NCBI RefSeq assembly: GCF_028745505.1
Contig: NZ_JAQZZL010000001.1
Coordinates: 2,291,818-2,355,817, forward strand
Length of the DNA stretch: 64,000 nucleotides
Direction of reading: 5' to 3'
Source: Lentisphaera marina
GTDB lineage: Bacteria > Verrucomicrobiota > Lentisphaeria > Lentisphaerales > Lentisphaeraceae
Part shown: positions 38,227 through 45,654 of the stretch, one piece after another
Layout of the letters: each line of letters begins with the position of its first letter
Position numbering within the stretch: position 1 is the stretch's first letter
The notes under the pieces: model-generated
Database searches by the model: none
Seen by the model: the letters and a program-made list of their open reading frames with translations, nothing else
What the model was told of the DNA's origin: nothing
Program-made: the position numbers and the translations under genes

Positions 38227-39121
38227 AATCTATATACACCTGTTATTACTGTGCTTTTTAAGCTTGGCCTGTACTGCAAACTCCCAGCAAGGAAAGCTGC
38301 AATTGAAAGATGGCAAGCGGCCACTTTTAACTTACAATGCCGAATATGTAAGTTCTCCCTTTCCTGAAAAACCTTTTTATGGGCGCAGTGGGTACATTCA
38401 TCCACTTTACAGCCCGTCCGGAAAAATAATCACAGGAGAATTCCCTAAAAGTCACCCCCATCAGCATGCCTTAATGTTCGCCTGGACAAGTGCCGTTATT
38501 GAAGGGCGCAAAGTGGATTTCTGGAACAGTCCTAAAAAGCAAGGGAGGATTGAACATGTGGAGACGATCTCGGCAAGCTTGGATAAAATACTGGTTAAAC
38601 TTCGACATATTGATCTGAGTGCTGGAAAAGAAACGCCCGTTATCAATGAAACCTGGGAGATAACTCTTATCCCCCACAAAGAGCTCAATATTTTCGATCT
38701 CAAGTCGACTCAAAACTGTATCAGTCAAACACCTGTAAAGATTAGCAAATACCATTATGGCGGCATGTGCATTCGCGCTACTGACGCCTGGGTTAACAAG
38801 GTAAATATTAGTACTGATCAAGGCCTTAATCGCAAGGCAGCGAACAACTCACGCCCCAAGTGGATCGCCATGTCAGGTGAAATAGATGGCTCCATGTGCG
38901 GCGTCGCTGCCATGAGTCACCCTTCAAATTTTCGTTCTCCGCAAGCGGTAAGAGTTCACCCCAATAAACCCTATGTTTGCTTTGCACCGATGATTCTTGG
39001 CGACTTCGAAATTAAAAAAGGCCAGGCATATATCTCGACTTACCGCTTTGTCACTTTTGACGAAAAACTAAATAAAAAACAGCTAGATATCATCTATAAA
39101 GACTTTATTAGTAAGTACTAA
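38219..39121 (+). CDS. DUF6807 lipoprotein
   Basis: A 300-residue protein with a lipoprotein signal (LLLLCFLSLAC). The core (YNAEYVSSPFPEKPFYGRSGYIHPLYSP, HPHQHALMFAW, VDFWNS, YHYGGMCIRA) matches the DUF6807 family, named PmoA-like in databases though not a methane oxygenase; members are common in PVC and Bacteroidetes sugar-use loci and have a beta-sandwich fold. The clustered His (HPHQH) could bind metal. It overlaps the cytochrome-propeller gene by eight bases and is surely cotranscribed. Function unknown; a role in handling a keto-sugar product would fit the neighbour (inference). Confidence 0.85.
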   Translation: MNKIYIHLLLLCFLSLACTANSQQGKLQLKDGKRPLLTYNAEYVSSPFPEKPFYGRSGYIHPLYSPSGKIITGEFPKSHPHQHALMFAWTSAVIEGRKVDFWNSPKKQGRIEHVETISASLDKILVKLRHIDLSAGKETPVINETWEITLIPHKELNIFDLKSTQNCISQTPVKISKYHYGGMCIRATDAWVNKVNISTDQGLNRKAANNSRPKWIAMSGEIDGSMCGVAAMSHPSNFRSPQAVRVHPNKPYVCFAPMILGDFEIKKGQAYISTYRFVTFDEKLNKKQLDIIYKDFISKY

Positions 39122-39181
39122 TACTAGAGAAGCAAACCACGCCACTCCGTGTCTAATTTTAACTTTATATATGCAAATAAA

Positions 39182-39298
39182 ATAATAAATACTAAATTCA
39201 TAATTGTCGCCTTATTCTTACAGATATTTGCGGGCTACGCAAATGAGGCACACCAGCTAGCTGAGTCAGATGCCGTATATCTCTTAGAAGAGAAGTGA
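39182..39298 (+). pseudogene. Internally deleted copy of the 32937 GH95-like gene
   Basis: The first 28 codons match the start of the 32937 gene (TKFIIVALFLQIFAG, then ANEAHQLAES), with the start ATG changed to ATA and the lipobox Cys to Tyr. It then jumps, at AGATGCC, to the last codons (YLLEEK, TGA; parent YHLEEK). About 2.4 kb is lost. This is the clearest example of the leader-plus-tail relics. Confidence 0.9.
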
Positions 39299-39314
39299 TG
39301 AATATATCAAATTT

Positions 39315-39343
39315 ATGTACAGAAACATAAACATGACTCCGTG
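39315..39343 (+). promoter_or_regulatory. 29-bp ECF-like promoter motif (variant)
   Basis: ATGTACAGAA-N11-ACTCCGTG: three differences in the conserved parts but exact spacing, followed by TATAATA. It lies 75 bp before ATG 39418. A second CTCCGTG at 39148 has a poor upstream half. Confidence 0.6.
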
Positions 39344-39417
39344 TATAATAAAAACGATATGATTCAGATCTAAATTTATAAAAGTTAAGCCAGGCCCCTA
39401 TCTTAAAGGAAAAAAAT

Positions 39418-40911
39418 ATGATAAATCGAAATTTTTTATTAAGGGCAGTTTTCATGACTGTAGGACTAATTGGCTCCAGTTATGCAGCAGAAAAGGCCGG
39501 CAGTGAGAAGCCAAATTTTGTCTTTTTTATTGCCGATGACGTATCGCAGATGGACTTCGGCTGCTATGGCCATCCAACGATAAAAACGCCTCATATAGAT
39601 GGCTTGGCAGCCAAGGGTATGCGCTTTGACAATGCCTACCTGACTACCAGCAGCTGCAGCCCCAGCCGTTGCAGTATTATTACCGGTCGTTACCCCCATA
39701 ACACGGGTGCTCCGGAATTACATGTTAAGTTACCCGCCAAGCAAATCCGCTTTCCAGAACTCTTGCGAGAAGCGGGGTACTACACCGTACTTTCCGGTAA
39801 GAATCATATGTTTGGCAATAAAGATCGAGCCTTTGATAAAATTACCAAGGGAAAGGACCCGGGTTGCACTGAGTATTGGCTCAAGCACCTGCAAGAACGC
39901 CCAAAAGATAAGCCATTCTTCTTCTGGTTTTCTTCGATTGATGCCCATCGTCCCTGGCAGAAAAGTAAACATCTTCGGAGTTACAGCCCGGAAGAAGTGA
40001 TTGTTCCTCCTTATTTGGTCGATACAAAAGTTACCCGGGAAGACCTTGCCAGTTATTACCACGAAGTCAGTCGTTATGATCACGACATCGGTTTGGTGAC
40101 GGCCGAACTCAAAAAGCAAGGCGTTCTGGATAATACCGTGATCATCATTGCCGCCGATAATGGCCGCCCCTTTCCACGTGATAAATCACGCTTGTATGAC
40201 AGTGGGATTAAAACCCCTTGGATCATCCATTACCCTCCTATGATCAAGCAGGCGGCCGTATCGAAAAGTCTTTTAAGTGTTATCGACCTTAGTGCAACAT
40301 GTCTCGAACTTGCGGGCATCGCAAAGCCTGATTCTATTCAAGGACAAAGTTTTATTCCCATACTGAAAAACCCCCAGGAGCAGATTCGCGACATGGTGTT
40401 TGCCGAACATAATTGGCACGTGTATAAAAACCATGAACGTATGGTGCGATTCGGAGATTTTGTTTACATAAAGAATAATTATCCAAATCAAGCCAACCTC
40501 TGCTACGAATCGGATACCAAGTACCCCGCCGGAAAAGAACTGTGGGAAGCCCATCTAGCGGTCAAAACGACAGCTCAGCAAGAGCAGATCTTTGCTAATC
40601 CCTGCCCCGAAGAAGAGCTTTTTAAGTTAAGTAAGGACCCAAATCAATTGACCAATCTGGCGGGGAATATTGAATATGCTCAACAGCTTAAAAAGGCACG
40701 CCAATTACTGGCAGACTGGACAGAGAAAACCGGTGACAGCATTCCGGCCAAGCCGACTCCCAATCGCCATGCTCCGCCGCGCGTCGAAAATGGAAAAATC
40801 ATTTCTAATGGCAAGTACAAAGTCAGGAACCCACATGGCGAAATGCCCGGTGCATCCAATAATGCTAAGACAATTAATCATCCAGGACCTCTTTGGATGA
40901 AGCCAAAGTGA
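39418..40911 (+). CDS. Exported sulfatase, heparan N-sulfatase-like
   Basis: A 497-residue S1 sulfatase with a signal peptide (about 1-24). IADDVSQMD (D40, D41), C80-S-P-S-R followed by CSIITGRYP (formylglycine site), SGKNHM in place of GKWH, SSIDAHRPWQ, YYHEVSRYDHDIGLV and AADNGRPFPRDKSRLYDSGIKTP. The last two stretches are shared with the 22955 protein and with N-sulfoglucosamine sulfohydrolases, so these two form one branch. It has AAGGA six to ten bases before the ATG. A DUF1080 gene follows after 58 bp, likely in the same transcript, echoing the sulfatase-DUF1080 fusion at 213. Confidence 0.92.
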   Translation: MINRNFLLRAVFMTVGLIGSSYAAEKAGSEKPNFVFFIADDVSQMDFGCYGHPTIKTPHIDGLAAKGMRFDNAYLTTSSCSPSRCSIITGRYPHNTGAPELHVKLPAKQIRFPELLREAGYYTVLSGKNHMFGNKDRAFDKITKGKDPGCTEYWLKHLQERPKDKPFFFWFSSIDAHRPWQKSKHLRSYSPEEVIVPPYLVDTKVTREDLASYYHEVSRYDHDIGLVTAELKKQGVLDNTVIIIAADNGRPFPRDKSRLYDSGIKTPWIIHYPPMIKQAAVSKSLLSVIDLSATCLELAGIAKPDSIQGQSFIPILKNPQEQIRDMVFAEHNWHVYKNHERMVRFGDFVYIKNNYPNQANLCYESDTKYPAGKELWEAHLAVKTTAQQEQIFANPCPEEELFKLSKDPNQLTNLAGNIEYAQQLKKARQLLADWTEKTGDSIPAKPTPNRHAPPRVENGKIISNGKYKVRNPHGEMPGASNNAKTINHPGPLWMKPK

Positions 40912-40969
40912 AGCAAGCCATGAACTCAAATAACTTAAGTTGATATCAAATTATTAAGGAAACAATGCT

Positions 40970-41713
40970 ATGAACATATTCAAATTTATTATTTTAAGTA
41001 TTATTGTTACAAGTCTATCATACGCTGGTGAGGTATCAGAGAGTCAGCAATCATGGTATAAAAAATACAAGGAACAGAAGAATGTTCCTGACCCTGCTAA
41101 GCAGCTGCTTAATACGGATAAAGAACCGAATCTGACAGATGGTTTTACTGAACTTTATAATGGCAAAGACCTAAGCGGCTGGCTTACTAAAGGCGGTACC
41201 TGTAAGTTTGAAGCAAAAGGTGATATGATTGTCGGAACCTGTGTAAAAGGCTCTCCAGGCACTTACCTTTCAACAGCAAAAGACTATGATGACTTTATCT
41301 TTACCTGTGAGCTGAAATGGATTGTTGAGAGTAATAGTGGTGTGATGTTTAGGGCTAAAGCGAAAAAGGGTAAAAAGGGAAGCGAAATGGTTTATGGACC
41401 CCAGGCTGAAATGGAATCGCCCTCTAAAGGACGCGGCTGGTCTGGTGGCGTTTATGGACAAGCATGTGGTGGTTTCTTTTATCCGCTTTGGCTTGATGCT
41501 CATAAAGAGGCCCGTGCAGCCCTTAAAAAGGATGATTGGAATCGAATCACCATAGAAGCAAAGGGCAAAGTCGTAAAGACTTGGATCAATGGTATCCCGG
41601 CTTCTCATATAGTTAACGAGGAATATCTCAAAGGCTTCTTTGCACTACAGATCCACGCAGGCACCAAAGGCACTGTCCAATTTAGAACGCTGAAGGTAAA
41701 AGAACTTAAGTAA
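40970..41713 (+). CDS. Exported DUF1080 protein
   Basis: A 247-residue protein; signal peptide about 1-18. The DUF1080 domain covers about 58-246: GFTELYNGKDLSGWLTKGG, GTYLSTAKDYDDFIF, ELKWIVESNSGVMFRA, then a WNRITIEAKGKVVKTWINGI stretch and GFFALQIHAG. This is a LamG/concanavalin fold; some members cleave 3-keto-glycosides, others only bind glycan. With the cytochrome-propeller protein at 35608 as a possible oxidase, a keto-sugar route is conceivable (inference). Follows a sulfatase by 58 bp. Confidence 0.9.
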   Translation: MNIFKFIILSIIVTSLSYAGEVSESQQSWYKKYKEQKNVPDPAKQLLNTDKEPNLTDGFTELYNGKDLSGWLTKGGTCKFEAKGDMIVGTCVKGSPGTYLSTAKDYDDFIFTCELKWIVESNSGVMFRAKAKKGKKGSEMVYGPQAEMESPSKGRGWSGGVYGQACGGFFYPLWLDAHKEARAALKKDDWNRITIEAKGKVVKTWINGIPASHIVNEEYLKGFFALQIHAGTKGTVQFRTLKVKELK

Positions 41714-41850
41714 GGCTCAGATGAATGCAGATGAAGCTTGTGATTCCGCAGGATAAAATTCCTACTAAAATCTCTGAAGTTCGCAGTCCAAAACAGTTCG
41801 CTTTTCTGTATTAACTACTGAAAGCTACATTTTAAGAAAATAAGGATTAT

Positions 41851-43452
41851 ATGAATAAAATAACTATTACTACAATTACTGCATTATTTTTTTACATCTA
41901 TGCTTTTGCCCAGGAAGTAAAAGATAATAAGGGAACAAAAAAAGAGACGCAACAGCCAAACATTGTGATGATCTTGGTTGATGATATGGGCTATTCGGAT
42001 ATCGGCTGTTACGGTGGCGAAATCAATACGCCTCATCTCGACCGACTGGCCAAACAGGGGATTTGTTTTACCCAGTTCCATAATACCGCAAAATGCTTTC
42101 CGTCCCGGGCAACCCTACTGACCGGACTCTATGCTCAAGATTGTGGCATGTCGCATGGATTCAAACGTTTCACTCATGGGCTTACCTTGGGCGAAGTGCT
42201 GAAAGGAGCGGGTTATCGGACGCTGGCATCTGGAAAGCATCATTCGATGGAATCACTGTATGACCGTGGGTTTGATCGTTACTTCGGTTTGCTGGATGGA
42301 GCGACAAATCATTTTAATCCGGGGCACCCGCGTGCTGGCGAACCGAAACCGGCGCAGAAGTTGCCTGGACGACGGAGCTGGGCGCTTGATGAAAAAGTCG
42401 TGAAGCCTTACACACCGCCGGAAAAGAATTTTTACTCGACGGATGCTTATACAAAGCGTGCCTTGGATTATTTGGAGCAGTATAAAGGTGAAGATAAACC
42501 CTTCTTTCTTTATTTGTCGTATACTGCACCGCATGATCCACTTCATGCTTGGCCGGAAGATATCGCCAAATATGCCAATACCTATAAGGTGGGCTATGAG
42601 GCCATTCGCAAGGCGCGGATTGCCAAACTGAAGGCATTGGGGCTTTTGGATGAAAATACTGCGGTTACCGCTCCCGTTCACAAGAGTTGGGACAAGTTAA
42701 GCGCCAATCAACAGGCCGTTGAAGCTCGTAGAATGGCGGTTTATGCGGCCATGATTGACCGCGTTGATCAGAAAGTAGGAGAGCTTGTCGCCAAACTGGA
42801 AGACTTGGGTGAACTGGATAATACACTGATACTGTTTGCCGCAGATAACGGCTGTTCGGCCGAAGTGCCGGAACTCCAAATGCACAAAGCGGGACAGCGC
42901 GCCGGAAATGGTTTAGCCATAGAGAGCATTGGCCAAATGGATTACTGGGCTTCTCTCGGCAGAGATTGGGCAAATGTGTCGAATACGCCGTTCCAAAAAG
43001 GAAAAAGTAGCAGTTATGAAGGCGGTATATGCACGCCTTTTATCGCCTATTGGCCCAAGGGGATTGCCAAACCGGGTTCGATCAACCGTGCCTTTACCGG
43101 TCATTTTATTGATGTGATGGCGACCTTGGTCGAGCTGACTGGTGCCGAATATCCAAGTGAGTTTAAAGGTGCAAAAGTTCCACCTATGGCAGGCGAGAGT
43201 TTTCTGCCGCAGCTTAAAGGCGATTTGACATCATCCAGAAAAAAAGACCTCTATTGGCAGTGGGGTATAGGCAAAGCAGTACGCCAAGGGAAATGGAAGG
43301 CAGTTGCCAGTGGCAAGAAATGGAAGTTGTTCGATATGTCAAACGATGTGAATGAGACTGTGGATCTCGCCAAAAAGTACCCAGAGAAGTTAGACGCCAT
43401 GAAACTTCAGTGGTCGCAATGGTATGAGTCAACTGCGGCAGCAAACAAATAA
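41851..43452 (+). CDS. Exported arylsulfatase
   Basis: A 533-residue S1 sulfatase with a signal peptide (about 1-20). LVDDMGYSD (D44, D45), formylglycine motif C82-F-P-S-R then ATLLTGLY, SGKHHSME in place of GKWH, LSYTAPHDPLHAWP and AADNGCSAEVP followed by a long insert before GKSSSYEGGICTP. These are features of the atsA-like arylsulfatases with the large C-terminal insert. TAAGGAT precedes ATG 41851. GC content is higher than in the flanks. The broken transposase and palindrome array follow it, so this gene may be near a recombination point. Confidence 0.92.
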   Translation: MNKITITTITALFFYIYAFAQEVKDNKGTKKETQQPNIVMILVDDMGYSDIGCYGGEINTPHLDRLAKQGICFTQFHNTAKCFPSRATLLTGLYAQDCGMSHGFKRFTHGLTLGEVLKGAGYRTLASGKHHSMESLYDRGFDRYFGLLDGATNHFNPGHPRAGEPKPAQKLPGRRSWALDEKVVKPYTPPEKNFYSTDAYTKRALDYLEQYKGEDKPFFLYLSYTAPHDPLHAWPEDIAKYANTYKVGYEAIRKARIAKLKALGLLDENTAVTAPVHKSWDKLSANQQAVEARRMAVYAAMIDRVDQKVGELVAKLEDLGELDNTLILFAADNGCSAEVPELQMHKAGQRAGNGLAIESIGQMDYWASLGRDWANVSNTPFQKGKSSSYEGGICTPFIAYWPKGIAKPGSINRAFTGHFIDVMATLVELTGAEYPSEFKGAKVPPMAGESFLPQLKGDLTSSRKKDLYWQWGIGKAVRQGKWKAVASGKKWKLFDMSNDVNETVDLAKKYPEKLDAMKLQWSQWYESTAAANK

Positions 43453-43528
43453 AGCCTGATCAGTTTGGATAAAGTTTGTATTCAATTTTTATTTGTCGTA
43501 AATTTTGAAAAAATCGAGGAGCTTAGTA

Positions 43529-44002
43529 ATGGGGAAGTCTTTATCTTAAATTTATATTCATACTATTTTTCATATTAGTTTTAGTGATCCTGTGAAGATA
43601 CCCAATTCACTACAAGATGATTTACATAAATATATTGCCGGACATTGTAAGTCCGAGAATTGTATACCTATACTTATTAATGGGACAGAAGATCATATTC
43701 ATTTATTGACTTCTTTATCAAAATCAATCAGTGCCTCATCCTTCCTTAATAAAATTAAAAGTACGTCTTCCAAGTGGATTAAATCTAAATCGCATGAGCA
43801 TGGTTTAATTTTGAAGAAATTTTCATGGCAAAAGGGCTATGGCGTATTCTCTGTAAGCCCTAGTATTTTAGATAAGGTGAAAGCCTATGTAGAAAACCAA
43901 GAAGAGCATCATAAACGTATGACTTTTAAAGAAGAATATATGATGTTTCTTGAGCAGTATAAAATTGATTTAGATGATGAGAAATATTTGTGGATTGATT
44001 AA
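43529..44002 (+). pseudogene. tnpA: IS200/REP-associated Y1 transposase with stop at codon 7
   Basis: From ATG 43529, behind GGAG at the right distance, the frame reads MGKSLS, TAA (43547-43549), then IYIHTIFHISFS and the rest of a Y1 single-strand transposase. The HUH motif is H56-I-H58 in TEDHIHLL, the catalytic Tyr is likely Y120 in KAYVENQEEHH, and FSWQKGYGVFSVSPS and DEKYLWID are standard for the family. Only the ochre codon breaks the gene; a GTG restart at 43592 would lose the first beta-strand. Chromosomal relatives (RAYTs) mobilise REP palindromes, and palindromes start 20 bp behind this gene. The downstream array and the dispersed repeats may be its products (inference). Confidence 0.85.
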
Positions 44003-44165
44003 ATACTTTGGGTCGGACCTCCGGCCCTGTTCTTTATTTTTGAATTGTTCATGCAGCTGGCTCTGCATGCTAGTGTCGGTCGGACCTCCGGCCCTTAAAA
44101 CTGGGGGCATATTTGATCATGCACCTAGCGGTGCATGCTAGTGTCGGTCGGACCTCCGGCCCTTA
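44003..44165. repeat. Palindromic repeats behind the transposase
   Basis: GGTCGGACCTCCGGCCC occurs three times (near 44011, 44079, 44145), with CATGCAG...CTGCATG and CATGCACC...GGTGCATG hairpins between, each followed by CTAGTGTCGGTCGGACC. Confidence 0.85.
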
Positions 44166-44437
44166 GGGCTGGAAGTCCGACCGATTCCAGCGTGGGGTGA
44201 AGCCCCACGAATAGAATTCCTACTCAAATTCAAGGGCTGGAAGCCCGATCGATACCAGCGTGGGGTGCAGCCCCACGAATAGAATTCCTGATCAAATTCA
44301 AGGGCTGGAAGCCCGATCTATTCCAGCGTGGGGTGCAGCCCCACGAATAGAATTCCTGATCAAATTCAAGGGCCGGAGGTCCGACCGAATACGAATGATA
44401 TCCCACCGAATGATTTGTGGATCTCATTATTGCGGAG
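44166..44437. repeat. 68-bp tandem palindrome array
   Basis: Units start at 44166, 44234, 44302 and 44370 with an exact 68-bp period. Each has GGGCTGGAAGCCC-type and GCGTGGGG...CCCCACG stems, then AATAGAATTCCT and CAAATTCAAG. The fourth unit is only a partial one (GGGCCGGAGGTCC). Confidence 0.9.
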
Positions 44438-44483
44438 ACCGCAATTTCTGTAATCCTAGAATCAGCGCCAAGCAATGGCGCAG

Positions 44484-45398
44484 CTATTTCTTAGCGCTTG
44501 TATGCTTGGCTTGCTCTTCAATAATTTTCATATCTTTCAACCATTGCAAATAAAGATCCGGCCAAGTAGAAAGCGGGTACCGTTTTGGGCGCAGGGAGAA
44601 TCCGTGACCGCCCTTCTCAAAAAAGTGTGTGCGGACAGACGCACCGGCTTCTTTTAGAGCATTGGCATAAATTTGACTTCCTGGAAAAAAGCCGTCGTCT
44701 TTGGCTGTGACAATCAGAGTTGGGCTGATTTCATTGGACACAGTAAAGTCCTTAGTCAGCGCCTTGCCCTTGTTCATGTAGGCCGGAAAAAGCAAAACGG
44801 TGAAGTCCGGCTTACAGCTGACTGCGTCAAGCTTATCGACTTGCTGATATGATTTGATATCAAAACCAGTGCTGACCCGGGCTGCCAGGTGTCCTCCCGC
44901 CGAAGAGCCCATGACGCCAATTCGTTTTGTATCGAGGTTCCACTCTGAGGCTCGTGAGCGGACAATTCGTACCGCTCGCTGAATATCTTGAAAAGCGGTT
45001 TTGCGACTCTTGGGGACTTGGTATAAGAGCATAAATGCCGAGATTCCCTGTTCATTGAGCCATTTGGCAATCGGGATTATCTTCGTTGTCACAAGAAGGT
45101 TGTACCCTCCTCCCGGGCATATAATAATCGCCGGCACAGGCCCCTGCCCTTTCTTGACGGGAGCCGGGAAATAGTGCATTGAAGGCTTAGTTATATCGGT
45201 AAGGCGTATATGACCATCACCACGATCGGGCTTAGGTGTTCCCATGCCTTGCTTATCTTGGCTTGCTGCATCTTTTGGCCAAAGCATAATTATTTCACTT
45301 GCCTTATCCTCCTTCTCACTCGCAATGACTGCGGTGTTTAAAAAAGAGATGCAGCATAAAGCAAAGAGCATGAACTGTTTTGTATCTAAGGTTTTCAT
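44484..45398 (-). CDS. Exported carbohydrate-esterase-like alpha/beta-hydrolase
   Basis: A 304-residue paralogue of the 24938 esterase, on the minus strand. Signal peptide about 1-26. C-P-G-G-G-Y oxyanion loop (95-99), G-S-S166-A-G-G-H nucleophile elbow, D234/D235 in AKDDGFF and H265 in KGGHGFSL give a full triad. The C-terminus (IIEEQAKHTSAKK) is longer than in 24938, where a stop codon cuts it. Probably removes acetyl groups from polysaccharide. The GH95 gene at 45655 lies upstream on the same strand, 256 bp away across a dispersed repeat. Confidence 0.88.
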   Translation of the reverse strand: MKTLDTKQFMLFALCCISFLNTAVIASEKEDKASEIIMLWPKDAASQDKQGMGTPKPDRGDGHIRLTDITKPSMHYFPAPVKKGQGPVPAIIICPGGGYNLLVTTKIIPIAKWLNEQGISAFMLLYQVPKSRKTAFQDIQRAVRIVRSRASEWNLDTKRIGVMGSSAGGHLAARVSTGFDIKSYQQVDKLDAVSCKPDFTVLLFPAYMNKGKALTKDFTVSNEISPTLIVTAKDDGFFPGSQIYANALKEAGASVRTHFFEKGGHGFSLRPKRYPLSTWPDLYLQWLKDMKIIEEQAKHTSAKK

Positions 45399-45481
45399 AT
45401 GTTGACTTCCAGTTATTTTAAATTTTATCTGAACTAAGATATCTCGCCGAACCCATGCTTCAATTATCTATACGATTAGCC

Positions 45482-45606
45482 ATAATGAAGGGCATGATGC
45501 TTTGCAAACGAGAGGGACGCTATCCCTCTCGAGCTCTCCCAGCAAGGATTTGCCAATCCTTGACCAGGCGACTAAGGGGCTTTGCCCCGCTTAATGATTA
45601 ATCGTG
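45482..45606 (+). repeat. Dispersed repeat, second copy of 32051-32173
   Basis: See 32051. Here it lies between two minus-strand genes, so it could act as a terminator for GH95 or as a 5' region of the esterase; its palindromes CGAGAGGG.../...CCCTCTCG could form a hairpin of about 40 bases. Confidence 0.8.
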
Positions 45607-45654
45607 ATTATCTATCCTTAATTGCAGGATGAGCTTCTGGCCATGTTTGATGTC

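Noticed and set aside
39140..39154. Second promoter motif near 39148
   Set aside because: CTCCGTG is present but the upstream half matches only six of ten bases and the spacer is 12.
43547..43549. Stop codon reassignment in this organism
   Set aside because: TAA, TAG and TGA all end intact genes in the window at family-typical lengths; the in-frame stops in 43529, 25816 and 61738 are better read as local truncations.
44166..44437. Regular 68-bp array as a CRISPR
   Set aside because: There are no unique spacers, the unit itself is palindromic and dispersed in the genome segment, and no cas genes are present.
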